A stretch of 64,000 nt of DNA from Pyxicephalus adspersus (Eukaryota > Chordata > Amphibia > Anura > Pyxicephalidae): assembly GCF_032062135.1 (NCBI RefSeq), contig NC_092859.1, forward strand, positions 111,909,092 through 111,973,091, written 5' to 3'. How positions within the stretch are numbered: the stretch's first letter is position 1; every line of letters begins with the position of its first letter. The position numbers and the translations under genes were made by a program. Of this stretch, positions 46,136-59,039 are shown piece after piece. Below the pieces are notes generated by a model. That model made no database searches. It was given only the letters and a program-made list of their open reading frames with translations, and was not told the DNA's origin.

Positions 46136-49100
46136 TCTAGATTACAGATCTAAGGACTCTCTAAGGAAGTCATGGAAGGAGCCATGGGAGGACTTTAGTA
46201 TTGGAAAAATACCGGTGGAAAGCGAGAGGTTTAACATTTCAGCTAGTCAGACCAGGGTGGACGAGCGGACACAAAGTAAGTGAGAGGGGTTTGAGTGAAG
46301 TAGAAAAGAGACAACTTAATTTTAACTAACAAGGCTGAAGGAGGTAATAAAGTAACTGAAGGCAGGAAGGTGTAGGTGGTATGGAAGTGGTGAGCTAAGG
46401 TATAAGGTTTCAGTTTGTTAATCTTTTGTTTTTTAATGGTTATGTACTATTTAATGAATAAAAAAAAAAAACATCAATCATGCAGGTTATTTATTGCAAA
46501 AGGGACAGATTATGTCCCCTTTACAGTAAAAAAATAAAAATAAAACATGCCATTTTTCTATAATGTAAACTGCCCTGCCCGGACAGGAGTTACATCATTC
46601 TGGCCTGGCACTCAAGATTGCTGGAGATCATAAACCCAGAAGAGGACCAGGTGAAAATGCTGGGACCACGATAGAGTGCGGCGAGGGAGACAAATTTGGC
46701 AAAGAGGCATCATGGGTTGGATGCTTGGGGGGATACAAATGCAGAGAAGAACATCTACTTGACAACAATAATCACAGTGCTGAATTAGGTTTGCCCTATT
46801 ACAGATCTGCAAAGTTCAAAACTACCCATTAGTGTAAATACTGGTCCGGCTAATAATGGTTCCACTATTAACAGCAGACAGAAGAATGAAAGGAGAGTAC
46901 CTAGGCTTGTGTGTTGGAAGATATTTGTAGGCTGCTATAATTTAGTTACACTGCTGAACGTCAATCTTACCTATTTTAGGAAATTGCAAACCTAACTGCA
47001 GCCTGTTTACTGCATGGTTTAATAGGTTTACCATTTGGATTTACAAAGATGGGTTTGTGTTCATTTTGTGACAGGTCTGCGTACAGGCATTATTTTCTCT
47101 TATTAAGAGAAATCTCTACTGAGAGATTTATAATGTCCCCCAAAACCTAAAAAGCTAGTCGACTGTCTATCATTACAAAATAAATGTTATTTTGGGGAAA
47201 TAGCATAGAATAATTATATTCTTTCATTCAAATTGATTTATTTAAAAATTTGTATGACATGTATGCAACACACAGTGTACACAGCTGTCTGCAAAAGGCA
47301 TTCTATACTTAACAGGAAGACACACTCATTACTGATTTGCTATCTGGACTTACTGTGGCCATTAAGGGGCTCATTTGTTAAGAAGAGTGAATATCATCAT
47401 TATGCACTCACCACTATTCCTCCTAGCAAAACTAAACTAAATTTGGTTACTTTTTTTCCCTTTACAACTAGTATAATAACACTTCCCTCTGCAGTGTCGT
47501 AAAAGTGAGGATAAATCAAAAGTGGTGCATGCCAATATAGGTCAGTATAGCAATTGGTGTTGTTATGTAGGCTGGGCATGATAGTGTGGCATCCTCCTGA
47601 ACCCCTGGAGTCAATGGCATGCTCCATGTGCATTCACAGGATTGTGCTGCATGACCTCAGAAGAGGAAAAAAAATAAAGAGATGGCACTGAATATGGTGG
47701 TGCAGATGTCAGATGATTTCAGAATACAAGACATGGCTGTTATGGGTAGTAGACCCTTATTAAGGATGGATAAACAGGGTACAGTCTTCAAATCTCAATT
47801 AATAAAACATAGTTTCATGATGTAAAACACAGCTGTAGAAACAACCTTTATAAATGTTCTTTATAAAGTACAGATGTAAACAAAGTATGCAAAATAAGCT
47901 TTAAATGAACCTGTTTGACCCTTAAAATTGCCCTATTTGTGGTTTTCAAGCTCCTTAGTACTATAAAACGCATTTATGGCCATATCATTCAGAAGACCTT
48001 GCCAGCATGTCTTAAGCAAGCTTTGCTTAGCATTGTACATGGAATATATCTCTCCCCTGCCTCAGAGTATTCAGAAGATTACAGCTAAACCCTTTAAATA
48101 CTTGCAAACACTTTGCAAGAAATACACAGTCAGTCAACACAGCCATTTACAGGATTTAAAATAAAAGTCACCTTGTTCATAGTCACTTTTCAATAGAAAG
48201 AGATAAAAAGGAAAGAAAACAATGTGCAAAGTCTGTTTGCTGTACTAAAATGTTAATGCTATTATGTGGAAATTAGAAGTCCATACAGTCCACTCTACTA
48301 TTACTGTATTAGGGGTAAAGATCGTTTAGCCAATCCAGAAAGGTGGAATTCCCCTCCTGCTATTTAAACAGGTGTGCTTGTGGCATTGCATGTTATTTCA
48401 TTTCACTGTGTTTAGTGGGGAAACCCTAACCAAGCATCGAACCCCTGCACAAACTGCTTGCAAATGCTTTGGAGATGCTTGCACAAAATTCTAGTGATGC
48501 AATGCAGTTATGATTCGATATATTGCAAAATGTCATTATACTTAAAGCATAGTGATATATTGCAATTTTTCAATCTAACTTTACAAAAACTTTGTTTCCA
48601 ATTGTTACATCATTAGTTAATAAAAGGATATATTTAATCTTCATTTTGCTAGGTCTAAAGGTTTTTTTTTTAATAGGTCATATGTTTCTATTAAGTGAAT
48701 ATTTCACAATCTTTCACAAACATCTAACCCAAGTAGAGAACAGAAATGTCAACAGAGCCTGAAATACCAGTAAGAAGTCAGCTGCACAGAAAAATCCTGG
48801 GTGTCTGCTCAATGAGGAACAGGGATAGACACACTGAGCCCAAAGCTGCCACTTATCAGGGGAAATCAAGCTTATTATGGTTAAAAACCCACTTTCACAC
48901 ATGCCAGATCCATGGGCCTTTCACAAGATGTTAGCAAGGCCTTTATACCTCGCTGTTTAAGATGTGCATGCAAAACAGGTGTACACCTATATCAATACAG
49001 ACAACTTGTAATATTTTGGGTAGGTGCAGCAACTAATTCTGGGTAATTTAATGTAATAAGAGTTTTTCATCTTTACCCTTGCATTTTTTTATTATTTTTT

Positions 49101-49727
49101 TATTTTTTACTCAGTAACAAACGTGATTTAAAATTTAGCAAAGCAGGATATTTTCGGACATACCTAAAAAACTAGGTAGAAGTTAATTTTTAAAAACTAC
49201 TTTAAAAAGTACAATTACAGAAAAACAGTTCAAATACAATAATGTAAGTAAATGTAATTAGTCACATTCCACATCTTTACTAGATCTTAAAAAGATACTG
49301 AAAAATAGCCCCTCCATTTCATATTATTTCTATCCCAAGACGAATTCCTTCAGTAGTATAAAATGCTAATTTTCTTTCAAATCCAAAATATATACATTGA
49401 TTTGATCAATATGTGTTAGCAATTTTTTTGCTACTTCCATAAACCTAAACCTCAGCCCAGATTCACAGCACTTGACCCACTCTTATTCTATTCCCCATAG
49501 CAATGGTATGACTGACCTTTTATGGATATAGTCACACCTTTGGCACTGGCCATTCCCCCCTACCAATAGCCATTATGGTAGTAATTATGAGTGGTGATTA
49601 CTGCTCTGGAGTGTGGAGGTTGTGAGATGATGACTGAGTTGCATTAGGTGGTTGGTGGTGGACTGCAAGATAAATTAATCAGTATTTATTGTTCACTCCA
49701 ACCAGTGTTTGGTTTGCAGTTAAGCAA
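46136..49727. other. Non-coding DNA
   Basis: About 3.6 kb without a confidently recognised element. Purine-rich sequence at 46.2-46.35 kb follows the L2 tail. Small open frames (46612-46812, 47233-47502, 47400-47633, 48714-48934) have no known domain. Confidence 0.45.
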
Positions 49728-49775
49728 GCGTATTCCATTAAACCTCCAAAACTCTGACCACAGAAGAAAAAGAGT
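49728..49775 (+). repeat. Direct repeat, first copy
   Basis: 'gcgtattccatta' then 'aactctgaccacagaagaaa'; paired with 50149-50195, about 420 bp downstream. Confidence 0.85.
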
Positions 49776-50148
49776 TTAAGGAGTTAAGCAAAAATCTACC
49801 CCATTGTAATCTTAAAAAAAAGATGTTGAAATCAAGTGTCTAGTCTGACAACCTACTACTCAACTTAGTGGGTATGCTGTACTTGTACTCGCCACTTTGT
49901 ACTGGTGTGTCACACCAAACAGGTGATAAATGCTGTTATTGGAACTAACCTAATTGTAATTTTGTTGTAATAAGACTGATCAGTGAACTACTAGTCACTG
50001 AGAAACTCCTTTCTAATAGTTTTGGTTTTAAGCCAGCTCTAATAAATCATCAATTTATAATTACAAGAAAGGATAGATACAAAGAGGACTTTTTAAGGCT
50101 TGCCATTTAAGTTAATCACTTGATCCTGTTTTAAGATAGTTTGAGACA

Positions 50149-50195
50149 GCGTATTCCATAATACCTCTAAAACTCTGACCACAGAAGAAAAAAAG
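50149..50195 (+). repeat. Direct repeat, second copy
   Basis: 'gcgtattccataa' then 'aactctgaccacagaagaaa', differing from the first copy at only a few positions. A later phrase 'gcctattgacgaaatgcgtt' at about 50447 is of a kind common in frog repeats, so both may be parts of one larger element. Confidence 0.85.
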
Positions 50196-51043
50196 TTGTG
50201 CTCTTAGAAACAGAGGTGTGCTCTTAGGGTACTTTTTATTTGTAGTTGAATATCCAGGAAATATTGTGGACATTAAGCTAAGTTTAGTAACTCCCACTTA
50301 TCTTTGTGGAGAGAAGAAGAACTTTCTAGTTGTTAATTCGTTTCTGTAGTACAGTAGCGTGTTTGCGTGTATCTGTCAGCTAGGCAGCTCAAATATCAAT
50401 TGATCATCGATTTATTAAGGGTCTCCAAACTATCCCTTAAGGAAGCCTATTGACGAAATGCGTTGGTTTGGAAGACTGCAATACTATTTTTGATACAAGG
50501 GGATGTAAACAAATGTTGAAATTCTGCCCTTCAAATCACAATAAGTACACAACTGTGGAGGGGGAAAGGGGTAGGTTAGGGTTAGGTTTGGGGGAAGGAT
50601 AAATTAATGTTTCATAAAAGTACAATTACTTTTTACTGCCAGATATTTCGAGAAACAAAACAGTTTGCAAAACAAATACTACAAGGTTACTATAAATACA
50701 GCTCCTTTGACTAACTGTATAGCCTATTTATCACTTTGCCTGTCACCTTCCCCTCTATATATATATACAGCATTTGGTCTTTAGCGAACATCTGGGGTAC
50801 ATCCATAGGCCAGGTCTGGAATATTAATTACAAGACTATCCACATTTTTTAACACCTAACACATAAAGATGCAAAGTTCTATTCATTTTAAAAACACACC
50901 TTTTGCCCATGGTTAAACCTAATGCTAACCTATCTATAAAACATAAATGATATTTCGAGCAATATTTTCATTATTAATGGTATTTGTAGAATGCTTACTA
51001 TGGTCCTGTAAAAAACACAAGTACCCAAGGAAATTGGAATAAA
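50196..51043. other. Non-coding DNA
   Basis: Nothing further recognised; a short (TA)n lies at about 50756-50767. Confidence 0.5.
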
Positions 51044-51045
51044 TA

Positions 51046-52286
51046 CAATGATTAAGAAAAAAAGTACACCCTCTTTTATTTCCAAGGTTTTACACATCAG
51101 AATACAAAAAAACATTTAGTCAACAGGTTTGAAAAAACAAAAGCACAACTGATGTCACCTTGTCAGTTTTTTTCACAAAAATGAAACTAAAACAAGAAAG
51201 CTATGTGCAGAAAACACTCTGATTCATTAGCTTGTGAAACCACCTTTTTATGCAATAACTTCACATAATAGTTTTTTTGTATGACGTTAGCAGTCTGTCA
51301 CATAGCTGTGGAGGAAATGTGGCCAACTCTTCTTTAAAACATTGCTTCAGCTTATTGAGGTTTGCAGGTATTGGGTTATGCACGCCACTTTAAAAGCCCT
51401 GCCATGGAATTTTGATCAAATTGACTTTGACCAGGCCAGGGCAACATCTTGATTGTTTTCTTTTTCAGCTATTATATTTTGGATTTGCTGGTATGCTTAG
51501 GACAACTATCCTGTTGCATAACCTAATTTCAGACTTTCAGTTTTATCGTTCATACAGATGGCCTCACATTTCACTCTAGGATACTGTGGTTTACAGAGGA
51601 ATTCATGGTTGACTCAGTGACAGCATGGTGCCTAGGTCCGGTGGCTGCAACACAAGCCCAAATCATCACTTCACCACCGCACTGGACAGTTGGGATAAGG
51701 TGTTTGTGCTGTTATCTTTTAAACTTTTTCTAATTAGTCTGTTATGAACCTTAACATGCTAACTGAGGCCGTAGACACTAAAATGGAGCTTTTGAGTTAT
51801 TTGCAGTTTCTTTGAGCATTGTACAATTTGAACTTGGGGTGAATTTGCAGGGATGTCCACTAATTGGAATATTGCCAACTGCATTGAATGGTTTCCTGTA
51901 TTGTAATAATCTTTTTGACTGCATAATGATGGATTTTAAATTGTCTAGAAATGGGCTTATACCCCCTGGATTGATGGGCAGCAACCATTGCCTCTCCAAG
52001 ATGATTAGTGATGTTATTCCTCATTGAAATTATGTTAAAATACACCTAAATTCTCCAGCATACTGCCAAAACTTCTGCTTTTATAGAAGTGGTCACACTG
52101 ATCATTTTTTCAAGTGTAATGATTACCAGCACCTGACCGCTACTTACCCTCTTACCCATGTAAGTGGTAAGGGTATACCTAATTTATAACATATTACATC
52201 TGTATTTTGACATAGTCTTTGTGAAATAAATAATAACACAGTTTAATATGTCTATCTGAGGATGTATACTTTATTTTTCTCATGAC
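51046..52286 (-). mobile_element. Tc1-like element, internally deleted, both ends present
   Basis: TA at 51044-51045 and 52287-52288 flank inverted ends ('gattaagaaaaaaagtacac' on the left; 'gtatactttatttttctcatga' on the right). The minus strand encodes transposase remnants. The frame from 52045 gives 'LGEAMVAAHQS' and 'YKPISRQFKIHH' (helix-turn-helix part), and an overlapping frame from 51999 gives 'KFTPSSNC'. Past 51.72 kb the sequence jumps to the catalytic C-terminal half, with 'VMQQD' (the second Asp, complement of 51508-51510). The block holding the first catalytic Asp is deleted and the final Glu region is eroded. Length is about 1.24 kb against roughly 1.6 kb for intact relatives. 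Confidence 0.85.
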
Positions 52287-52288
52287 TA

Positions 52289-54561
52289 CATACATATAAA
52301 TGATATAATATATACAAAATTTGTATATATACATAAATATCTATATAATGTGTGTGTGTGTGTCAATGGGCACACCTTAATTCTGATGAAATGGTTTAGC
52401 TGAATTTCAGTTCTTATATATGAATAACTAAATTTTGAAAAATAAGGCAGTAAAATAAGACTGAAAATCATCTTAAGAGTCTTCTTCTTGATCTCTTTTT
52501 TATGCCCTCAGATATCGTTCCCTTGACTTTTACAAATTAAATCTCATATAAATTTATACAAGAGACCCTAATAAAGGATTGCATTCATCACATTTACTGC
52601 TATTCTAGACTGAAACTCTGCACTTGCAAGAGTTTAAAACAAGGATTGAAACCATAGCGGCATCAGCAGAATACTCTTGAGACTTTGCCTAAGACAGGGC
52701 CGCTAAGAGCGGGATAGTGATTTACATTAAGAACAGGCCTTAATTTAAAAAAATGGGCTTTCACTTTTCTATTTAGCTAACAAATCTTCAAATCCATAAA
52801 CTCCTTTCGCATCTATTACTCCTGACAGTAAGTGTTATCATTTATGTAATGCCCTCACCAAGTTTTTTTCTTTCACAAAATGCCTTGTCAGGAAATGTAA
52901 ATCATTGCATCAATCATCATGTTTTTGTTGGGAGGGAAATGGAATGTACAATGTTGGCAAATGGCAATTTGTCATAATGTTGGATTGATGGTTAGTCTTC
53001 ATTCCTTTTACAGACAAATAAAGAGAGCACCTCTGGTCATGTTTTTTTCCCCATTTAAATCTATCATAAAGATATGAGAAAGTATACACTCCAAGCAAAG
53101 TCTCAGCAACAAAGTTTGAAGGATAATGCTGATTATAAAGCCTTTCACACCTATTTGTGTTTTAAACATGCTTTTTCAATAAAAAGCATTTCATCAATTT
53201 TTATTATGTTGAATAAAATATTGCAATCAATTGTGATATAATTTGTGATTCCTGCTTAAAGGTTCAGTTGTGTGGCAAATGCAAGCTAAAGTAGTTCATG
53301 GAAGAGCAGTGGTCTTCAACATTATGACATTATATTAAGAAAATACTTTTCAGACTGTGTAATAGTTTAAAATATCATAAATGTAGAAATATTTGCCATT
53401 GTGCTTACCTACCCCCGGTGATGGGATGTTGGAGAGTTCCCTTGCCATTTCTAACATCTTTGTCCACAATTCTTCCAGGCTAAGTGTCTTTGATCATCTT
53501 GATTGGTTGGCAGTGCATATGTAGGGGGGTTCCATTATCTTGGCACCATGGCATGCCAAGAGTGTACAATCAATAAATGCACAGAATTCAGGAAAATTAT
53601 TGCTGGCAGGCAACAGAAGAACTTTTATTGCAGAACAGACATACAGAATCATGTTAGCAAGGCAATAATTCTACTTGAATCACAGATCATTTCACATTTA
53701 AGGTCATGCAAGGTAGATAATGTAAGTTTGTGGAATTTTCCAATGTAGCACTATTAGCAAATCTATTTGAGGTATAAACCTCCCTCCATGAAACAATACT
53801 CCCGGTAGTAATGATGAGACTTTTGTGAAAATAAAGAGTTTCCTCAAAATAATCTCCAATGTTCCCAATCCTAACACAATTCTAATGAACCCTCTCAATA
53901 ACCAAACATAGGTAAGCCAGAAAACAATGAGTTTCATGCAAAGCACACAAGCAGGAAGGTGAATATTGTGTTGTATTCCAACACCAACCTGAGCACTTCA
54001 GGAACATAGTGGCCACCTGCACTGTGCGGCACTCGCAGGACTTTCAGCATTCATACCTCCTATCATCTCATCTTTATAATTGACTGTGAATTTTCCCAAA
54101 TAATGTTCTGCTGTTAGATCGACTACCATTTTTCCTAATTGGTTCTAGTATTCAGTATTTGTTCTTATTGTGTGAAACACATGGAATTTTTGGCAGCCAA
54201 ATCTTTTAAACAGATAAAGGATTTTTTAGGGTGAGTTCTCTGATCTGTGAGGGAGGTAAGTAGGAAATAAACAGAATTATTATTAGTTGATTTATGAATT
54301 TTGCCAAAAGAACTGATGAAATAATGGAACCTTGTCAAACTTATGGTGAAATCTTTTGGATGAATATTAGTTTGTCATATATCTTCAGTAAATCATTTAT
54401 AAAGATACTACATTATATAACATGCATACACTTAACATAAAACATTCTATTGCTCTATTCATTCTATTGCTCTTGGCTGCTGGTTTTGTACTAAAAAAAA
54501 AACAAAACAAAGAGAATTTTTACTCTAAATACAAGGGTTTATGTAAAGTGAAAACTCAGAG
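52289..54561. other. Non-coding DNA with a palindrome and (GT)n
   Basis: A short perfect palindrome ('tatacaaaatttgtata') lies at about 52311-52329 and (TG)n at about 52350-52363. Otherwise unassigned. Open frames at 53503-53748 and 53704-53946 show no domain. Confidence 0.5.
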
Positions 54562-54890
54562 TTAAGGTACGCTTTGAGTTAAAACCAATGGATGACCACC
54601 AATCATAGCAGCCCTTTAATCAAAAGGAAAAATTTGTCGATCTTGCGCATGTGCAGTGAGATCTGCAAGTTTTTCCCAAGCTACGTCACCTGATCTCGCT
54701 CCTGCGTCGGGTGATGTAGGAAGAAGAACAGAGAGAAGATGGCGGTGCATGGCACGCCAGCCCAAAGACGGATACCGGGATGAAGCAGGACCTGATTGAA
54801 GAAACCTCCCAAAGGATCGACTGCTCTACAGGATTGAAGGTAAGTGTGATTTTTTTGTTTTGGGTAGTTTTGGGTTTACTTCCTCTTTAA
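54562..54890 (+). mobile_element. T2/Kolobok-like MITE, full length, 329 bp
   Basis: TTAA at 54562-54565 and 54887-54890. The right end 'gtttacttcctctttaa' is answered imperfectly by 'ttaaggtacgctttgagtt'. Inside are 'ctacgtcacctgatctcg', a YY1-type AAGATGGCGG at 54736-54745 and a perfect donor consensus AAG|GTAAGT with GT at 54840-54841. No coding capacity. The Kolobok/T2 assignment follows from the TTAA target and the TTAAAG-type ends known from Xenopus T2 MITEs. Confidence 0.75.
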
Positions 54891-56404
54891 AATAACCCAT
54901 AACAGTATTTATGCATGTTGTAGATAAAAATGAAATATATATACAGACTTAAATGTTTACATTTTATCATATGTGTATTGTACATTTGACCTGCATCTAG
55001 GGTCATGGTTAAATTATGAAGTTTAAATAAAACCATAGCATGATATTTTGTGGTGTTTTATTTAAAAGGCTTACGGAACTTAGTAGCTGATAGCTGAAAT
55101 ATAAACATACAAGTTATTGAACCAGATTAGTGGCTTAAATGGTTATTTGCAAAACTTTAGAGCATAAAGAAATAGTGAATTTTAAAAAATATTTATAACA
55201 AACAGAGACTTTTTAAAATCGAACTTTGACATGCTACTCTTGTGTTAAGGTACTACCATGACTAGAATGGGGCAAGTATCATACCTAAAATCTATAAACT
55301 GTTATAGTTTTGCTGATTGTACAACAAAATACCAAAAAAGCGAAAAAGAAAATAAAAGTCCCCAAAAAATATTCAGCACAAATTGTTCTACTACATCTAC
55401 TATAGCATACCTTTGTAACACATAATTAGTAATGCTTTATCATGAGTAGAACACAAAAATGTAAAAAGAATTCAAGATAACCATTATTAGTAGCTTCTTC
55501 AACAGCAGAGAAACGACGTTGGGGTCTAAGGCAGCATTTCACATACATTTAAGCTTGTAAGATCCTAATCTTTTTCATAATAATCTTCTAAACAAATATC
55601 TTGAAAGTAGAAATGATCAGAAGCATAGCGTTGTAGCTATCCATTATTGTGTAATTGATCACAGGAGTTAATACACCACGAGCCATTCAGTTGTGTAATA
55701 CAATAGAACACAGCGTGATTGTTTACTGATGCCTTTGAGAATAAATCTAAATATATACAGAGAAATTACTTATACAGTTATATATATGTGTGATAATGGA
55801 ATATGGCTCTAATCACAGTATAAACAACGTATAAAATTGCTGGAATGGCAAATGCTTGCCTGTGTAATTGCTTACAGCTACATTCCAGTGAAATGACTTG
55901 GTACACAGATGGGGTCTTTTGATGAAAACAAAGACAAATGCATTGGTTCTCTGCAATACGTATGTAAATATTTGTCCTTAATCAAAGTGTGCAGTTTAAA
56001 TAATGGTATTGAAGTATGCCTTCTGCAACTAAAATAGAATAGTAAGTAAAGCATGGTGCTTGTACACGTGATAGGAAAATGATGTATATACGCAGTATGA
56101 ATGCATCAAAGGACACAGTTTGTAATCTGAATTTATGGACTTTCATTATGTGTGTATTTTTGTATTTTTTTTTAGCAAACTTTTATAGGTAACAATATTT
56201 GGATGGTCCCTAGGGAAAAAATATGTGGTGGGTGGGGCTTGTTTTTACAATAAAATTAAATGGAATGTATTTAGAACACTGTTATACAGTTATTGCAGCA
56301 AAAACATAACCCAAATCCCTTAAAACTGGCTTCAGCTCAATAAATACCCCCATGTCCTCCCAAACAATGAAAGAGAGGTATATCTATATAGAGAGGTATA
56401 TATA
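54891..56404. other. AT-rich non-coding DNA, candidate conserved interval at 55600-55960
   Basis: No transposon recognised. The interval 55600-55960 is the least repetitive part and could be regulatory; only alignment could show this. Confidence 0.35.
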
Positions 56405-57175
56405 TATCCTAGACATGCGCAACCTTTCAGCGAAGTGCCGAAATATTTGAACAGTGATCAGAAGAAGGAACGAGTTGAAGCATCCCAAGCCGTTTTGGCC
56501 CATTTTGAAGCTGCACAGGATTTTTTGGCTAGGTTAGTGACTGAGGATGAAACCTGGCTCCACATTCTGAAACAAAGGAACAGTCAAAGGAATGGCGCCA
56601 CAGCGGGTCCCCACGGCCGAAGAGGTTCTGAACCCAGAAATCGGCCAAAAAAGTCATGGCGTCAATTTTTTGGGACAAAGACGGTATTCTGTTGGGGGTC
56701 TACCTACCTCAAGGCTCTAGTATCAAAGGACAGTATTATGCTAACCTCCTGGACCAGCTGAAGAAGGGAATTAAGATGAAACGCTGTGGAAAGTTAACCA
56801 AAGGGATCCTTTTTTTGAAAGGACAATGCACCTGCGCACGCGTCCAACATTGTGGCTGACAAATTGAACACCCTGGGTTTCCAATTGGTCCACCATCCCC
56901 CCTAATCACCTGACCTGGCCCCATCGGACTATTATCTGTTCCCGAATTTGAAGAAACACCTGAAGGGGCATTAAGAACATTTCTGACATCAAAGATGTTG
57001 CTGAGAGCTGGTTTGCGGCTCAACCAAAGAACTTTTATTTGAACAGTATAGAAAAGCTGCAACTATGCTGTACGCAAAGTGCATCAGTCTCAGAAGGAAT
57101 ATGTTGAAAAAAATGCATTTTTTCATAACTCTGGCTCTCTTCTTTCTGGGCAAAGCCAGGAACTTCTCAGCATGT
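56405..57175 (+). pseudogene. Mariner-family (DD34D) transposase fossil
   Basis: From 56435 the frame gives 'PKYLNSDQKKERVE', then 'VTEDETW' with the first catalytic Asp at 56546-56548. Other frames continue with 'FWDKDGILLGVYLP' and 'GQYYANLLDQLK'. After a frameshift come 'DNAPAHASN' (second Asp at 56822-56824) and 'SPDLAPSDYYLF' (third Asp at 56927-56929). Exactly 34 residues separate the second and third Asp, the mariner signature. One in-frame stop sits at 56903-56905. The end retains a 'YVEK'-like terminus and 'ccaggaacttctcagca', resembling a mariner 3' end. The N-terminal DNA-binding domain (roughly the first 110-120 residues) is missing. Confidence 0.9.
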
Positions 57176-57178
57176 ATG

Positions 57179-57224
<46 letters not shown>

Positions 57225-57228
57225 TATG
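57176..57228. repeat. (TA)n microsatellite
   Basis: About 20 TA units after two GTAT steps, adjoining the 3' end of the mariner fossil. Confidence 0.97.
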
Positions 57229-58904
57229 GGCTCTTACGGCCCATCCAGGGATACACAGAACAGGACAGGTGATTTGGTGGTGATGGAAGTCTGGGTGGAT
57301 GAAAGCACTGTCAAACTAAAAATGTTTACATATTTTTATATGACTTTGCATACTCTATATTACTTGGCTGAGGCCAAGGTTAGAATTTTATGTTAAAATT
57401 AAATCAGAGCATGATATTTTGTGGTTCAGTTGAAAAGAAAAACACTTTTGTTTACAGAACTCAATAGTGGAACTTTAAAAAAGTGATTGAGCCAGAGCAG
57501 TTACCTCTCGCTCTGTACCCTACATTGCATGGTTATTTGCAAAGCTAAAAAGCATATAGAACATTTTAGGCTTAAAACAATTAACCCAAAATCACTATAT
57601 TTACCTTGTAAATGCTACGTCTACAACCCCTTAAAAAAGAGACTTTATTTTAATTGAGAAGTTTAGCTTTTAAACCATCCTGCCATACATTCATGTTGAT
57701 CTACTCAACCTGCAACTCACAAGTCTGGGACACCATCTCTTTCCAACACTGTCTGAAAGAAAACAAAGAAAGTCATGGATTGTGATGATTCGCATTTAGT
57801 CCAGCTGAAATACAGAGGGCAAAAGTGATTCATGGTTGGGAAGGGGCATCTTGGGAGCAGTAGTGCTCTAGCCTGTGATATGTCCTAGTTGATCCTTAAT
57901 ATCCCATATTACAGAAACAAGAACAATTGGAACATGACTTACCTAGTGAGAAAATAAACATTAATGTATTGCCTGTTGCAACGCCATAGTCACTCTGTTA
58001 CAATACTGGGAAAAGTTATGCATGCTAATATGACATCTGGGTTTTGTCAAAAATAGTTAATTTAGGGGAAAGCAGTGTTTTTTTAAAGCTTTTCAAATTC
58101 AGAAACAGTTTTATTAGAAAGCTATATGAAAGTCAACTTCTAGAGCAAGTAGGACAGAATCTTGTGGAACACTGAGTAAGAAATATCAGTAAAAAAAAAA
58201 AAAATACTATAATATTTTCCATGCCCTTAAGACGCTGCTCTGATCCTTAAAAAAATTCCCTAACGTCTACTGGGAAATCAGCATTTTGTGGAGTTTTGAT
58301 CTCCTGGGTCTCACTGGTTCTTCCTGCTGACTTCCACTCACTTCTGCATTCAGTAATGATGTGGAGCTGTAGGGGACCCAAGAGATTGACACTATCAGAG
58401 TCTTACTTTACAAGCATGTCTTAATATCTTTTATATAGCAACAGAGTCGCTTTGGTTACCATTGTACACCTTCGACTCAAATGTCTCAAACATTTCAATT
58501 TGTCATCCTTTCACTTGCTCTCTTCCTTTTTTTTTTTACTATAAATGGCCTTTTTTAAAATAGTGCATCAAAGTTCTTATATTTTTACTCAAATCTTCAC
58601 ATAATAGTCTCACTCAGTTTTCCATCAATCTTTGCTTTTACCTCGATTCAGAGTTATACATTAATATCATAGGGTTCAAAGCCCAAGCTCTTTTTTATTT
58701 TACTAATTTTAGTATTTCTGGTGTGTTCTACCAAACAGCACATCCTAAAACTTATCCAGTGGCACTGTTGGCTTTACCAATAAAGCTGGCCTCACTTTCA
58801 TAAAAGGAGGCGTTGTAGTCACCCCTTTTGCCTATGGCTGTTCAATTCAGCTTTGGAGGTTTGGGGCATTTTTCCATGTGCAGTAAGCTTTCTTTTTTTT
58901 TCCC
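57229..58904. other. Non-coding DNA
   Basis: No element recognised except A and T homopolymers at about 58190-58205 and 58530-58540. Confidence 0.5.
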
Positions 58905-59039
58905 TTCACAGCGGCTACGTCACCCGAAGAATTCCAGGACCACGCAGGAACGGATTGTGGGAAGGACCAGCACCATCGAGGGATCTGCAGGAATAAAGGT
59001 AAGTGTGATATTTGTATTTTTAATTTAGTTCAGCTTTAA
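58905..59039 (+). mobile_element. T2/Kolobok-like MITE, right half
   Basis: Contains 'ggctacgtcacccgaagaat', 'ccaccgag'-like blocks, 'gatctgcaggaataaaggt' and ends 'gttcagctttaa' with TTAA at 59036-59039. The donor consensus AAG|GTAAGT is intact (GT at 58999-59000). The left half is not recognisable. Confidence 0.75.

Noticed and set aside
54562..54890. A real host first exon with YY1 promoter and splice donor
   Set aside because: The same sequence occurs in several TTAA-flanked copies in this window, so it is a repeat; any exon use would be secondary and is reported as a finding only.
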